In this document: in pieces, positions 42,427-53,020 of the stretch | How positions within the stretch are numbered: the stretch's first letter is position 1 | How the letters are laid out: the number at the start of each line of letters is the position of its first letter | From: Leguminivora glycinivorella | Taxonomy: Eukaryota; Arthropoda; Insecta; Lepidoptera; Tortricidae | DNA length: 64,000 bases | Assembly (NCBI RefSeq): GCF_023078275.1 | Contig: NC_062991.1 | Location: 2,666,001 to 2,730,000 of the forward strand | Direction: 5' to 3' | Notes under the pieces: generated by a model | What the model was told of the DNA's origin: nothing | Seen by the model: the letters and a program-made list of their open reading frames with translations, nothing else | Databases searched by the model: none | Made by a program: the position numbers and the translations under genes

Positions 42427-42540
42427 CCCTTATGGGATACAGGCGTGATTGTATGTACCTATGTAATTTAAGAAATATTTATTTTATTACAAATGGGGTT
42501 ACTCATGGCCACAGACTAGCCAAAGGCAAAGACGTAAAGG
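42427..42540. repeat. Repeat-P end and an inverted LINE-tail scrap
   Basis: TTATGGGATACAGGCGTGAT is the P end. GGCCACAGACTAGCCAAAGG (42509 on) is the inverse of the LINE tail at 12180. Confidence 0.5.
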
Positions 42541-42647
42541 TGAAGATGTGGTATTCATTGCTAACAGCTAGGATGCTGATGTAGCCAAGATGACGATCGC
42601 TTGAATATTACTTAATTAACTGTGTGTGTGCCTTAAAAATCTATATT

Positions 42648-42842
42648 ATTTATGGTTCATAAATATTTCTTGTATGTAGGTAGTTTTTGCACATTGTATT
42701 TTTTTCCTTAGTCACCCGTTGACCGCGAACGCTGTGTAGTGTTCGAAGCGTCGGGATGAATTGCAAATTCATTATTCGAGATATAATCCGTTTCCATGGT
42801 TTTATTTCATGAGTAACTATCACAGTAATGGAAGACAATATT
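42648..42842. mobile_element. Family-D hairpin, diverged
   Basis: ACCCGTTGACCGCGAACG and GTTCGAAGCGTCGGG make the core (42714-42755), then TTTCATGAGTAACTATCAC. Confidence 0.7.
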
Positions 42843-43174
42843 ACTTACTTGGCTGGCGCGATAACCCAAAATGAGTTTTGGCCTCCAACACAAGAGCCCG
42901 CCATTTAACTCGGTCTTGAGCGGCATCGCGCCAGCTTTCGCCGATGCCGAGCTCACGGAGGTCTACCTCCACTCTATCCGCCCAAAGATAGTTTGGGTGT
43001 CCAGCAGGACGGCGTCCAATTGGTTTTTCCAAGTAGGCCCTTTTAACTGCTCGATCTTCTCCCATTCTCTCAACCTGACCTAGCCAACAGAGACGATGCG
43101 CTTTGGTTTCACCTATTATATTTGGCTCGGCTACCAGTTTTTCAATTTCGGCATTTTTGCGGATCCTCCAACAG
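42841..43174 (-). pseudogene. LINE ORF2 C-terminal fragment
   Basis: The minus strand reads RRPAGHPNYLWADRVEVDLR, then SWRDAAQDRVKWRALVLEAK before a stop at 42841. This is an RTE-like LINE terminus. The 5' side stops where MITE W begins. Confidence 0.8.
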
Positions 43175-43418
43175 CACTGAGAGAAATTTGCATTGTGAAT
43201 TTAACAAGTTCGACTTGTTGCGGTTTATCCGTTTGAATCAGCCAAACGTATGTTTAATTAAAACAATATGTGTCAGGTTGTTTTTATAAAATCGACTTGT
43301 TGCCGTGCCGATTCAAATGACAAGTAGCTTGTTGTTTGAACCAAAGAGCACGTAGGCGCTATTTTAACCAAAAAACTTGTTGAACGAACAAGAAAAATGG
43401 TTGTATTTTCTCTCAGTG
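43175..43418. mobile_element. MITE W, copy 2 (inverted)
   Basis: The ends are CACTGAGAGAAA and TTTCTCTCAGTG. The body is the reverse of 31356-31604. The 2-bp flanks do not match, so the site may have been altered. Confidence 0.85.
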
Positions 43419-43644
43419 TGCCATAAATCATTTATCTATCTATCTAAAGTATAGCCAGGAATGGCGTGACAACGAGTCAATCAATAAATCATTATGGTCA
43501 TTACGTAACTGCGTTTCTATGGGACGTCTGCGACCTGCGTGTTAGCTTTGATGTCTTGAATATTTAATATGTAGGACTATTTGCACGTACAGCGATGTTG
43601 TGAAGGTTTTTCAAAACACCTGTGTTTGTCTATCACAGTTTTTT

Positions 43645-43811
43645 AAGCATCATCATTCTCTTGCCCTTATCCCAGTCACTTGGGGTCGGCGCTGCATGTA
43701 TTTCTCTTCGATACATCTCTATCACTCGTCATCTCATCATTAACTTGTTTTAGTTCCATATCATGTCTCACACAGTCCATCCATCTCTTCTTCGGGTTTC
43801 CTCTCCCGTTA
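43645..43811 (-). pseudogene. LINE 3' fragment
   Basis: The minus strand encodes GRGNPKKRWMDCVRHDMELK then QVNDEMTSD, a common LINE ending, and finishes with an ATGATGATG-type tail. Confidence 0.7.
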
Positions 43812-43884
43812 CACTGAGAGAAAATACAACCAGTTTTCATGTTCGTTCAACAAGTTTTTTGGTCAAAATAGCGCCTACGTGCTT
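43812..43884. mobile_element. MITE W, copy 3 (left part only)
   Basis: CACTGAGAGAAAATACAACC to GCGCCTACGTGCTTA; the right arm is missing. Confidence 0.75.
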
Positions 43885-43952
43885 AGGTTATGTGGCCTCT
43901 ATCTGCAGCATCAGCATCTTTTGTTGTATGCTAATAATAAGCAATATAGTTA

Positions 43953-44149
43953 ACTATGGAAACGGATTAAATCGCGTATAATGAATTTAAAATTCATCCC
44001 GACGTTTCGAACTCTTTACAGCGTTCGTGGTCAACGGGTGACGGGGGAGTTCGAAACGTCGGGATGAATTTTAAATTCATTATACGCGATTTAATCCGTT
44101 TCCATAGTTTTATTTCATGAGTAACTATCGCGGTAACCGAAGACAATAC
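43953..44149. mobile_element. Family-D hairpin, best copy
   Basis: The arms TATGGAAACGGATTAAATCG and complement run through the core: minus strand GTTGACCACGAACGC then GTTCGAAACGTCGGG. GTTCGAAACGTCGGG also appears on the plus strand at 44049-44063, so the core end is duplicated inversely. Confidence 0.85.
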
Positions 44150-44700
44150 AATATAGTTAAGTATTTAGTACATAAGGTCTCTTTCTTTCTTTTTTCAAAT
44201 GTATGTGGTGCTGTATGTAGATAGTTTGTGCAATAAACGTTTTTTCTTTCTTTCTTTTTTTTACATTTGCGAAAGATTTTTACTATACTGTAGGTACGCA
44301 ATTGAAATACAAGAATTTCGCGTCACACAGTACTATTGTGTGATATAATTGCGACATTGTTGGTGCAAAAATCACAAATATATTACACAGGTTTTGTGTA
44401 CGCAGAGATTTTTCTATAACATCTTGATTGTGAAAGAAAATATTCTCAAAGAGAAAATATGGCTGTCTAGAAGATTCAAGGTTTGGAAAGAAAATCATTT
44501 GAAGGAAAATAAATACATGCTAGTGAGCTCAGAGAATAAAATAAATGAGATTGGAGGCAAAAAACTTATGTATTATGATATGACTGTTAGTAAATCTTCT
44601 GTTTTCTTTGCTAATTAATAGAAACTAGAAAGATAAAGAAAAATGTTCGGTGATTTGTAACGAGTGTACAAAATAAAAGAATAACATTTGCCCCAGTCTG
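44150..44700. other. Unassigned AT-rich stretch
   Basis: The plus frame at 44349-44618 is lysine- and asparagine-rich and looks accidental. Confidence 0.4.
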
Positions 44701-44705
44701 ATGTA

Positions 44706-44943
44706 TTTATTAGAATAGAATAGAATAGAAATCATTTATTCGTGACAAGTGACAACTGAAATTATTTACACATACCGCAAAAAGTTAGGTACATATACAT
44801 ACATAAATTACACAATATTTGCCACGAAATGGTCCCGACTCAGCATGGTGTTAGCCTGCGAGGGCCGACGCTGATCTTCCGTCGGGGCCATTGCGAGTGA
44901 AAACACGGAAAGCACACACACATCACAAATAGGAAGTATAGAT
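44706..44943 (-). repeat. LINE-like 3' end with (AATAG)n
   Basis: It has AGAATAGAATAGAATAGAAA and CATTTATTCGTGACAAGTG, a familiar terminal motif of moth LINEs on the minus strand. Confidence 0.5.
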
Positions 44944-45067
44944 AAAAAGATGCAAAAAAGTACACAATTTAAAATAAAACAATATTTGCAGAGTTTATAA
45001 TTAAAATTATACATTAAAATAAAGAGAACAAAACAATGACAATCATTATTAAGTTCACACTTAAAAA
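44944..45067. repeat. ~124-bp direct repeat, left copy
   Basis: Nearly identical to 45629-45751 (GATGCAAAAAAGTACACAAT...AAGTTCACACTT). The two copies border repeat A copy 5. Confidence 0.85.
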
Positions 45068-45633
45068 CCGGCCAAGAGCGTGTCGGGCCACGCTCAGTGT
45101 AGGGTTCCGTAGTTTTCCGTATTTTTATCAAAAACTACTGAACCTATCAAGTTCAAAACAATTTTCCTAGAAAGTCTTTATAAAGTTCTACTTTTGTGAT
45201 TTTTTTCATATTTTTTAAATATATGGTTCAAAAGTTAGAGGGGGGGGACGCACTTTTTTTTCCTTTAGGAGCAATTATTTCCGAAAATATTTATATTATC
45301 AAAAAACGATCTAAGTAAACCCTTATTCATTTTTAAATACCTATCCAACGATGTATCACACGTTGGGGTTGGAATGAAAAAAAAAATCAGCCCCCACTTT
45401 ACATGTAGGGGGGGTACCTTAATAAAACATTTTTTTCCATTTTTTATTTTTGCACTTTGTTGGCGTGATTGATATACATATTGCTACCAAATTTCAGCTT
45501 TCTAGTGCTAACGGTTACTGAGATTATCCGCGGACGGACGGACGGACGGACGGACGGACGGACGGACGGACGGACGGACAGACAGACATGGCGAAACTAT
45601 AAGGGTTCCTAGTTGACTACGGAACCCTAAAAA
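45063..45633 (+). mobile_element. Repeat A, copy 5
   Basis: Full length with a long (GACG)n run at 45534-45579 and the terminal hairpin. Confidence 0.85.
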
Positions 45634-45751
45634 GATGCAAAAAAGTACACAATTTAAAATAAAACAATATATGCAGAGATTATAATTAAAATTATACATT
45701 AAAATAAAGAGAAAAAACAATGACAATCATTATTAAGTTCACACTTAAAAA
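45629..45751. repeat. ~123-bp direct repeat, right copy
   Basis: Differs from 44944-45067 by only a few bases, far longer than a normal target duplication. Confidence 0.85.
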
Positions 45752-45772
45752 TGATTGTCATACGCGACCATA

Positions 45773-46016
45773 ATTACTAGCTTTTGCCCGCGGCTTCGCT
45801 CGCGTTAAATTCGAAAATTTTAATGCTGGATACAATCTTCCACACTCTATTTTAGGGAAGTGGGGGATTAGGATGAGACAAAAAGTAGCCTATGTCACTC
45901 TCCATCCCTTCAACTATCTCCATTTAAAAAATTACGTCAGTTCGTCGCTCCGTTTTGCCGTGAAAGACGGACAAACAAGCACACACTTTCCTATTTATAA
46001 TATTAGTATAAGTATA
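45773..46016 (-). mobile_element. Lep1-like Helitron, short non-autonomous
   Basis: The plus strand begins CTAGCTTTTGCCCGCGGCTT (the inverse of the hairpin-CTAG 3' end) and ends with TTTATAATATTAGTATAAG near the 5' terminus. Confidence 0.75.
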
Positions 46017-46042
46017 TGGATAAGTAGTCATAATTTAATGAT

Positions 46043-46253
46043 AAATAAATAAATATATTATAGGACATTCTTACACAGATTGACTGAGTCCCACGGTAAG
46101 CTCAAGAAGGCTTGTATTGCAGGTACTCAGACAACGATATACATAATATTCAAATACTTATAAACATAAAAAACGTCAATGACTCAGGAACAAATATCTG
46201 TGCACATCACACAAATAAATGCCCTTACCGGGATTCGAACCCAGGACCGCTAT
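46043..46253 (-). mobile_element. SINE family S, copy 5
   Basis: B box as GGTTCGAATCCCGGTAAGG on the minus strand; the A-box head is absent. Confidence 0.75.
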
Positions 46254-46659
46254 TTTCCAAATATTTATTAATATAATCTTTTTTGTTTCAGGTAATATTA
46301 TTTTCCTCTGACACGACTGGGTGCTTTCGTAAATACTTATCAGTAAGTTATACCATAAAGGTAATGTAATGCCATTTAGTATCACAATTGATAACAGAGA
46401 ATAGCATAATATTGCCACATTATTAATTATAATAGGTACTTCTAAATAAGTAAGTAAACTATTTATTGTACCACCAACATAAAATATAAGTACAAGACAT
46501 CAAATATAAAAGAAAGAGAAAGTACAAAGACGAATTTATCCCTAATAGGGATTTCTTCCAGTTAACCTGAGTAATGAAGATGCTAGATTTAGATAGTAAC
46601 AATCATGTTATCTATTGTTTAAACTTCTATGATGGGAAAAAGAGATACATCATCATCTT
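46254..46659. other. Unassigned stretch
   Basis: No gene or repeat was recognised. Confidence 0.35.
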
Positions 46660-46790
46660 TAGGTACATACCCAGTACCTGTTTTATTCTTCTCTGTTTGG
46701 CCTAAGGTTGACTGGTAGAGAATGCCATGTAGGATTAAGTTCGCCTTTTGTAATTGTATATTTTTACTGTGCAATAAAGTTTAAATAAAT
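46660..46790 (+). repeat. LINE 3' tail, same family as 33530-33940
   Basis: GGTTGACTGGTAGAGAATGCC and GTGCAATAAAGTTTAAATAA match the inverse of 33541-33620. Confidence 0.7.
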
Positions 46791-46852
46791 AAGACATCAC
46801 TGCGATATAACTATCTGTTGATAGCAAAACTGTTATTTCTTCAAAAACATCA

Positions 46853-47092
46853 CTTAAATAAATAATTAAATATTATAGGACATTCTTACACAAATTCTCT
46901 CAAATTTTCTCAAAAACTCACACACGGTAAGCTCGAGAAGGCTTGTGTTGTGGGTACCTACTCAGACAACGATACATATAATATACAAATACTTATATAT
47001 ATAGAAAACATCCATGACTCAGGAACACATATCTGTGCTCATCATTACCGGGATTCGAACCCGGGACCGCGGCTTAGCAGGCAGGGCTTAGC
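46853..47092 (-). mobile_element. SINE family S, copy 6
   Basis: The minus strand has GCCGCGGTCCCGGGTTCGAA and then a body matching 17100-17358; the A box is lost. Confidence 0.75.
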
Positions 47093-47193
47093 AAATAAAA
47101 AAAATAAAAAGTAAAATGTTAGTGATAGTAGGTATAAAACCATCAGCTTTTACGGCAAATTCGTGAGATTCTTCAAGTCCCTAAAAATGTGAC

Positions 47194-47306
47194 CTTATCT
47201 GGGTAAAGGGACCGATGGCGCTTATGGCGTTATGAGCGATGTTCGTGTACAAATACGACGTCGGGACGTAAGCGCCATCGACAATAAGGTCCTTTTACCC
47301 AGATAA
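47194..47306. mobile_element. 113-bp MITE with TTATCTGGGTAAA ends
   Basis: The left arm has TTATCTGGGTAAAGGGACCG and ATGGCGCTTA; the right arm has TAAGCGCCAT and CCTTTTACCCAGATAA. Confidence 0.8.
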
Positions 47307-47621
47307 CGGCACAAAATATAGCTTGTTATAGCTGAAACATTAGCGCTATCTCAATAGCTATAACTTTTCTATTTCCACAAGCTTTGTTGTATTTTCCAGA
47401 ATTTCCAGGTATATATTTTAACTGGAAAGAAAAATGGGGCAGTGCATCGGCTTGATTGAGTGTTAGAACGTGTGGAAATAAGAGATGAATTCTTGTAAGA
47501 ATGAAACGGTTCGATAAAATAATACACACAGTGTAATATGAGGAAACCGAATAATTTTGATTTTTTTTCCTTATAATACTAGAAGAGTAAAACGATATAT
47601 AAACTTTTCTGTCGTCTTTTC

Positions 47622-47882
47622 GTCATTACCAAACTAAAATGGAGTTGGGCGGGACATGTTGCTAGGCAGAGTGATGGCAGATGGACTAAAATGTTAACAG
47701 AATGGTGGCCGCTCACAGATGTAAGAAGCGCTTGGCATCCGTTAGCTCGTTGGGCTCGAGGCTCAGCCCCTATACAAATAGATGAACTTATTTCTCGACG
47801 ACATCCGGAAAATTGCGGGTCACAACTGAATGAGACTAGCTCAGGACCGGGACAAGTGGCGTACTAGAAGAGAGGCCTATGC
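47622..47882 (+). pseudogene. LINE ORF2 C-terminal fragment with a 42-bp filler
   Basis: KLKWSWAGHVARQSDGRWTK and TEWWPLTDVRSAWHPLARW are readable, then filler, then RRHPENCG/DDIRKIAGHN depending on frame. Compared with 21040-21297, about 42 bp are inserted at 47754-47795, of which 35 bp recur at 51566-51600. Confidence 0.8.
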
Positions 47883-48038
47883 CACAGTATAAACCAGTAA
47901 TAACTCTTCTTACAAACTTCACGCCGCGCGGTGTGTCCCCTCCCTCCCCTCGCATGCAGCGAAAACATGCGAAACTGGTAATTATTGGGCTGGACAGTCG
48001 GGGCCGCGTTTGCGCGCTGTTTTGATGTGTGTGTGAAA
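47883..48038 (+). promoter_or_regulatory. GC-rich region upstream of the THAP exon
   Basis: The 150 bp before the ATG are more GC-rich than the surroundings, with GCGCGG and GGGGCCGCG sites. No TATA box is clear. A promoter or 5' UTR is an inference from position. Confidence 0.3.
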
Positions 48039-48148
48039 ATGACGTCAGTGCCGAGGTCATTTCGTTACTGTAGTGTTTATGGATGTATGGAGAACAGTTC
48101 TAAAAATCCGGATATAACATTCTTCACAATTCCTAGACTTCCAGAAAA
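48039..48148 (+). CDS. First exon of a THAP zinc-finger domain protein (partial)
   Basis: From the ATG at 48039 the frame reads MTSVPRSFRYCSVYGCMENS, then SKNPDITFFTIPRLPEK. This is the start of a THAP domain, a C2CH DNA-binding fold: the first two cysteines lie in YCSVYGC (C-x4-C), followed by the expected F-F-x-I-P spacing. The exon ends at AA|GTAAGT (donor GT at 48149-48150), a consensus splice donor. Without splicing a stop follows at once, so the frame only makes sense as an exon. THAP proteins act in the nucleus as transcription factors or as domesticated or active P-element-type transposases. I could not find exon 2, with the C and H ligands, in the remaining 15.8 kb of plus strand. 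It may lie beyond the window, or this is a stray exon carried with repeats. Confidence 0.7.
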
Positions 48149-48276
48149 GTAAGTGGTTTTTATACTTATATTTTTGCAGCGTTAGGTAAAAGTGAGATAT
48201 AGTGATGCATTAAAATCAATAAGGATTTACCTGTAACGACATTAATTACTTTGCAACCAAATACTTGTTTTTCCGT

Positions 48277-48732
48277 TAACCGTTAGCACTAGAAAGCTGA
48301 AATTTGGTACCAATATGTATTTCAATCACGCCGACAAAGTGCAAAAATAAAAAATGGGAAAAAATGTTTTATTAGGGTACCCCCCCTACATGTAAAGTGG
48401 GGGCTGATATTTTTTTTCATTCCAACCCCAACGTGTGATATATTGTTGGATAGGTATTTAAAAATGAATAAGGGTTTACTAAGATAGTTTTTTAATAATA
48501 TTAGTATTTTCGGAAATAATCGCTCCTAAAGGAAAAAAAAGTGCGTCCCCCCCCTCTAACTTTTGAACCGTATGTCTAAAAAATATGAAAAAAATCACAA
48601 AAGTAGAACTTTATAAAGACTTTCTAGGAAAATTGTTTTGAACTTGATAGGTTTAGTAGTTTTTGAGAAAAATACGGAAAACTACGGAACCCTACACTGA
48701 GCGTGGCCCGACACGCTCTTGGCCGGTTTTTA
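48277..48732 (-). mobile_element. Repeat A, copy 6 (microsatellite and hairpin missing)
   Basis: It starts at TAACCGTTAGCACTAGAAAG and ends CTCTTGGCCGGTTTTTA. It lies within 130 bp of the THAP splice donor, so it would be intronic. Confidence 0.85.
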
Positions 48733-48953
48733 GGTAGATGATGCGATCTATCTTATCTCGAAAGTTTGGTACCTACTTAAATATTGTGGAACCATCTATT
48801 CAGACATTTTATGTAAATACTATTTCGTCAGTATTTAAGAAAAAAACACGTACCTACTTGAATGGTACGTAGTAGAAAGTGCGTTTTTGTTTTAAATAAT
48901 ATCTAAGTATCCATCCATACTATCCATACTAATATTATAAATGCGAAAGTAAC

Positions 48954-48990
<37 letters not shown>

Positions 48991-49202
48991 TACGCTTTCC
49001 CGCTTAAACCACGCAACCGATTTTGAAATTTGGAACAGACAATCTTTAGACCCTGAGACAGAACATAGGCTACTTTTTATTTCGAAAAAAAGGGATGAAG
49101 GGGTTGAAAAAGAGGTTGAAAGTTTGTATGGGATTTCTTAATTTTAAATGATAAAACCATGAAACTTTATATTTTAGCACTTGATAAGAAATCATTAAAC
49201 AT

Positions 49203-49477
49203 ATATTTAAAGTCACATACAGGTCGAACGCGATTAATTAACATTATTTTTACCTTTAAAATAAACATTAAAGCGGGTAGATTATATTTATTTGTCTACC
49301 CCGAACATTTATATAAATTAATATCGGGTAGTTTTGTGTTGTTTACATCTCCGGTGACATTTTGCTGGGACGTCAGTCTTCTGCGACCACGGCCAGTGCA
49401 ACCTGGCCGAAACGTTGGGAAAAAAGGTAAAAATAATGTTAATTAATCGCGTTCGACCTGTATGTGACTTTAAATAT
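49203..49477. mobile_element. 275-bp MITE with ~50-bp inverted ends, family C3
   Basis: The ends are ATATTTAAAGTCACATACAG and complement, and the arms run through TCGAACGCGATTAATTAAC and CATTATTTTTACCTT. The core in the plus direction is TGCGACCACGGCCAG then CTGGCCGAAACGTTGGG (49382-49420). Confidence 0.9.
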
Positions 49478-49526
49478 GTGTACAAAGCGCGAGAACTTAA
49501 AGTGTTATATCATTAAACATCTTGAT

Positions 49527-49690
49527 AAGGGATAGGGATAGGGATAGGGATAGCGATAGGGAAAGCGATAGGGATAGCGATAGGGATAGCGATAGGGATA
49601 GCGATAGGGATAGGGATAGCGATAGCGATACGAATACGGATACGGATACGGATAATATGGGTATCGTTAGCGGGATACGGATAATCGGTC
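49527..49690. repeat. Hexanucleotide array (GGGATA/GCGATA/CGGATA)n
   Basis: About 27 units drift from GGGATA to alternating GCGATA and then CGGATA towards the right. It gives arginine-aspartate-serine or leucine-serine frames that are artefacts. Confidence 0.9.
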
Positions 49691-50309
49691 GGCGGTCTCT
49701 TACAATCAATGTGCTCTAAGACGATCGTTGTTTGCTTGCTTGAAGATTACGTTTGCGATAAGTATAAGCAAAATGTAAAAAATCGTAAGGGATAATAGAA
49801 AAAAGTACTTTTTACCCACCGATCATAGTGTCGAAATACGGGCTATGTGGGATCTTTATAAAGGTTTCCCCAGCGTATATAGAAATACCTACGCTGTGGT
49901 CGATGTGTAATATTTCTACAATCATTGCAAGCAAAAGTATTATGTGCAATCGAAATAATCGCAGATAAATATACCTACAGAGAAACCTACGGTAAAATCT
50001 TAATGAATACTTTTATTACGCGGGCGAAGCCGCGGGTAAAAGCTAGTAACATATAAATTACCACATACGTGATGTGAAAAGCCGTCCCCGTGAATATCTC
50101 ATTTTGCTCGGGATCGTTACACAATCTAGTATTGCGCTTATGAGACTAATATATGAATAATATTTTTTTGTGTATTCAATATTGACTGGTGTGGTATTGT
50201 TATACTAATACTTACAGTTACCTAATAGTACCTATTAGATAATAACAACTTACTTTGTACGAAGTTGATTGATTAACTTTATAGTAATTTTGTTCAACCC
50301 TGCGTGACC

Positions 50310-50572
50310 TTGCGCAGTAGAGACCGCCCGCATCTACCTGCCGGAGATTAACTACTGAATATTCCTTATACTGTGCCTATGCTCAGCAGTGGGCGATTAA
50401 GGGCTGATATGATGATGATAGAACTTTTCTGGATTTCGCCTACTTTCAGAGTTATAATCATTTGAAAAAATAACAATTACTTATAGACATAGCACTTAAC
50501 AGAGACGAATGGAAGAGGAGGGGAGAGGCCTTTTCCCAGCAGTGGGACACAGCAGGCTCCTAATAATAATAC
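50310..50572 (+). repeat. Two LINE 3' tails
   Basis: 50375-50422 has GCTCAGCAGTGGGCGATTAA and a GATGATGATAG tail. 50488-50572 has GGGGAGAGGCCTTTTCCCAG and CAGTGGGACACAGCAGGC. Both are common insect LINE ends. Confidence 0.7.
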
Positions 50573-51631
50573 TTATTATTTCTCAGAACAAAACGCTGTT
50601 TTGATAGCGATAATGCCGTTATAGGACATAATCTAACTATCCTCAGTGATAGATAACAAAAAGTAACTAGTGACACGTTGCAACCACCGTTTTCATAATT
50701 GATGAAGTCAGTAATTTCGGCCTTCACTCGTCCATTTGGGTTGGCTGTCACAAGTCTAACAAGTTTCTTGACAGACTAAATTAGTATACTAGTCAGTATT
50801 GTTGGGGACATTACCGGGTTGATGATGAAAACTATTACTTGTACCATCACTTTATTCGCTTATAACAAACATATTAACAACCAATTTACAATAAATAATT
50901 CAAGACTTCTTCACTACAACTCGTCTGTACTCGAACTGGCCACCGTCACTGTTTTCCGCCATTTTTATTAACAATCCAAGATGGCGGGAACCAGTGACTA
51001 GTATGAGTCAATTGATATTCTTTAATACTTTCATCATAAATAACAGTAAGATAAATCATAATATAAGGCAAATATAAATAATTAATCTTACAGTATTTAA
51101 ATGTATTAAGTGTCAGACTATATTTCTAAATAGGAAGGAATAATAGTTAAGGCAAGGATGATTCATATAGGATTTACAATCTTCATACTAATAATCGTGC
51201 CTCAATTGTTTAGCGCCACTTATTAAATACTATCATAATTTTCAAAATTCTCAAAGGTAAAAAGTTTCAAAAATTTATAACAACTCAAAAACAACATAAC
51301 ATCGGCTAACATACATCCATACCCATAGGGTATATCACAGATGTCAAAAATACCATAGATCAAGCAAACGTATCTACTTAGCGTATCAAATGAACGCAGT
51401 AAAATCCACTGAGTTGTCCGTCTTTAATCGCAGCTTGCAGCTTTCGGGCGTACATTTTTGTATGTCGAAGTATTTAATTGCAACATCACAAAAATTATGA
51501 ACACAAGGGCCTGAGACATATTTAAAATCACAGGCAAGTAACAACTTCAGTACAAAATCTGACACGCTCAGCCCCTATACAAATAGATGAACTTATTTCT
51601 TCTATCTAAATCTAGTTCTGTGATTTGTAAA
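50573..51631. other. Unassigned AT-rich stretch
   Basis: No gene supported. 51566-51600 shares 35 bp with the LINE filler at 47761. Confidence 0.4.
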
Positions 51632-51797
51632 TATGTATATGAATCACGCCGACAAAGTGCAAAAATAAAAAATGGAAAAAAAATGTTTTATTAGGGTACC
51701 CCCCTACTAAAAGAAAGTAAATATTTAAATATATAAGATCTTTTTTGAAAATTTATAAAATAATCGCTCCTAAAGTAAAAAAAAGTGCACTTTTGAA
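51632..51797 (-). repeat. Repeat A, internally deleted fragment
   Basis: GAATCACGCCGACAAAGTGC and AATAATCGCTCCTAAAG match repeat A, with the segment between them missing. Confidence 0.7.
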
Positions 51798-52081
51798 TAT
51801 GCTAGTCTTTCTAGAATGAACTTTCTCGAGAAAGTTGGAACTGAAAATTTCTTTGAAAAGGCATTCTCAGAAACGAGAAAATTCTCGGTACATGAATTCT
51901 CAGAATCCCTTGACAATTTAAAATCTATCTTCTCTATCGATTGGCCCCATTTGATGTATTACAATTTAATTGACATTTCGATGTCCTCTGGGTATTGGTT
52001 GATCTCTTAAGCGACGGCAACGTACTTTGAGTTCGATTATAATAATATAACAATGTAGGCAAATTTATACTGGTCGATGAA

Positions 52082-52790
52082 GGAGCTTATGAAGGGACCC
52101 TTCACTTTCACTTACTAAAACTAGTTGACATGTGTATACTGCCCATCCTAACCTACGGTGCACAAATTTGGTCGCTCACAGAAATTCAGAAGTCCAAAAT
52201 GAAGGTTTGCCAACGCGCTATGGAGCCACTTTAGGTGTTAAAAGGTCCGATCGCGCCCGTAACACCACACCACAGTATAATAAAGAAAACTATCGTTCAG
52301 TATGGCCACTCCCGCTCCCCGCTGAAAGCGCCGCCCACCCCCTCTCGGTTACCTCACAGTTACCGCCTGTCAAAAACGCGAACAGTCGACCTGTCATATT
52401 TCACTCATACAAGCATAGTACGCGTTCACCTACACGAGCTTAGACTGTGTGCTAGGAACGCGCCTCTTTCATATATTTGATCGCCAATGTCCGAGGTGTG
52501 ACCACACTGCGCTCTAAGACTCGCATTGCTGACGTTCGCAGAAAAACCGCTAGGCTTAAATGGGACTGGGCCGGCTACGTCTATCGCATGCATCCGGATA
52601 GGCTGGGCTAACATGGCCAAGTGGATGCCGACGAAGAAGCGTGGGCGAAGTAAGCCCAGGCAAAGATGGCGGGACGACCTTGACGTCTTCCGAAACAACT
52701 GGCTGGAAGTAATGGAGAATCGGGCATTATAGAGAGCCAGGGGAGAGGCCTTTGCCCAGAAGTGGGACACTCCAATAGGCTAAGAAAAAA
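52082..52790 (+). pseudogene. LINE ORF2 fragment split by MITE V
   Basis: 52129-52250 encodes DMCILPILTYGAQIWSLTEI and QKSKMKVCQRAM; after the MITE, 52508 on encodes LRSKTRIADVRRKTARLKWD, then stops and frame breaks. The 3' end has AGGCCTTTGCCCAGAAGTGG and an A-rich tail. Confidence 0.85.
52271..52500. mobile_element. MITE V, copy 3 (230 bp, 7-bp TSD)
   Basis: It is flanked by a perfect ACCACAC on both sides (52264-52270, 52501-52507). The ends are CACAGTATAATAAAG and GTCCGAGGTGTG. Reading the LINE across the junction restores its expected sequence. Confidence 0.9.
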
Positions 52791-53020
52791 AATTGAAGAG
52801 AAAGTTGTATTTATCGACAAGATTGTTCAAATAATTTTAGGTAAATTTTGAAATTGCTACATTATTATGCTTGTGATAAATAGGATAGAGAGATCTCTTT
52901 AAGAAAAAGACACAAACCTCCACCCAAAGGTCTGTCCGTCCGTCCGTCTTTACTGCCGTGGTGACTGTAAACCAACGTAAGGTGTACTGTTTTAAACTTT
53001 CACGATGATTACACATCATT

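Larger units (their letters stand above)
48923..50046 (+). mobile_element. Lep1-like Helitron with nested insertions
   Basis: The 5' end is TCCATACTAATATTATAAA and the 3' end GCGGGCGAAGCCGCGGGT followed by AAAAGCTAG, that is a hairpin then CTAG, as expected of Helitrons (TC...hairpin-CTRR). A (GTCT)n run is near 48955. The interior carries the MITE at 49203 and the hexanucleotide array at 49527. Confidence 0.75.

Noticed and set aside
43953..44149. Family D as a proven hammerhead ribozyme
   Set aside because: The GAAAC and stem pattern is suggestive, but the cleavage-site strand and the canonical CUGAUGA are not present as such; kept only as a speculative finding.
44349..44618. 89-codon plus frame as a small gene
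   Set aside because: Lys/Asn/Ile-rich composition as expected of AT-rich DNA, no domain and no neighbours supporting it.
49497..49719. Arg-Asp/Ser repeat protein frames
   Set aside because: They come from the GGGATA/GCGATA microsatellite read in both directions.
50806..50880. Start of a solo LTR (TGTTGGGGACATTACCGG)
   Set aside because: No matching end, second copy or target duplication was found.
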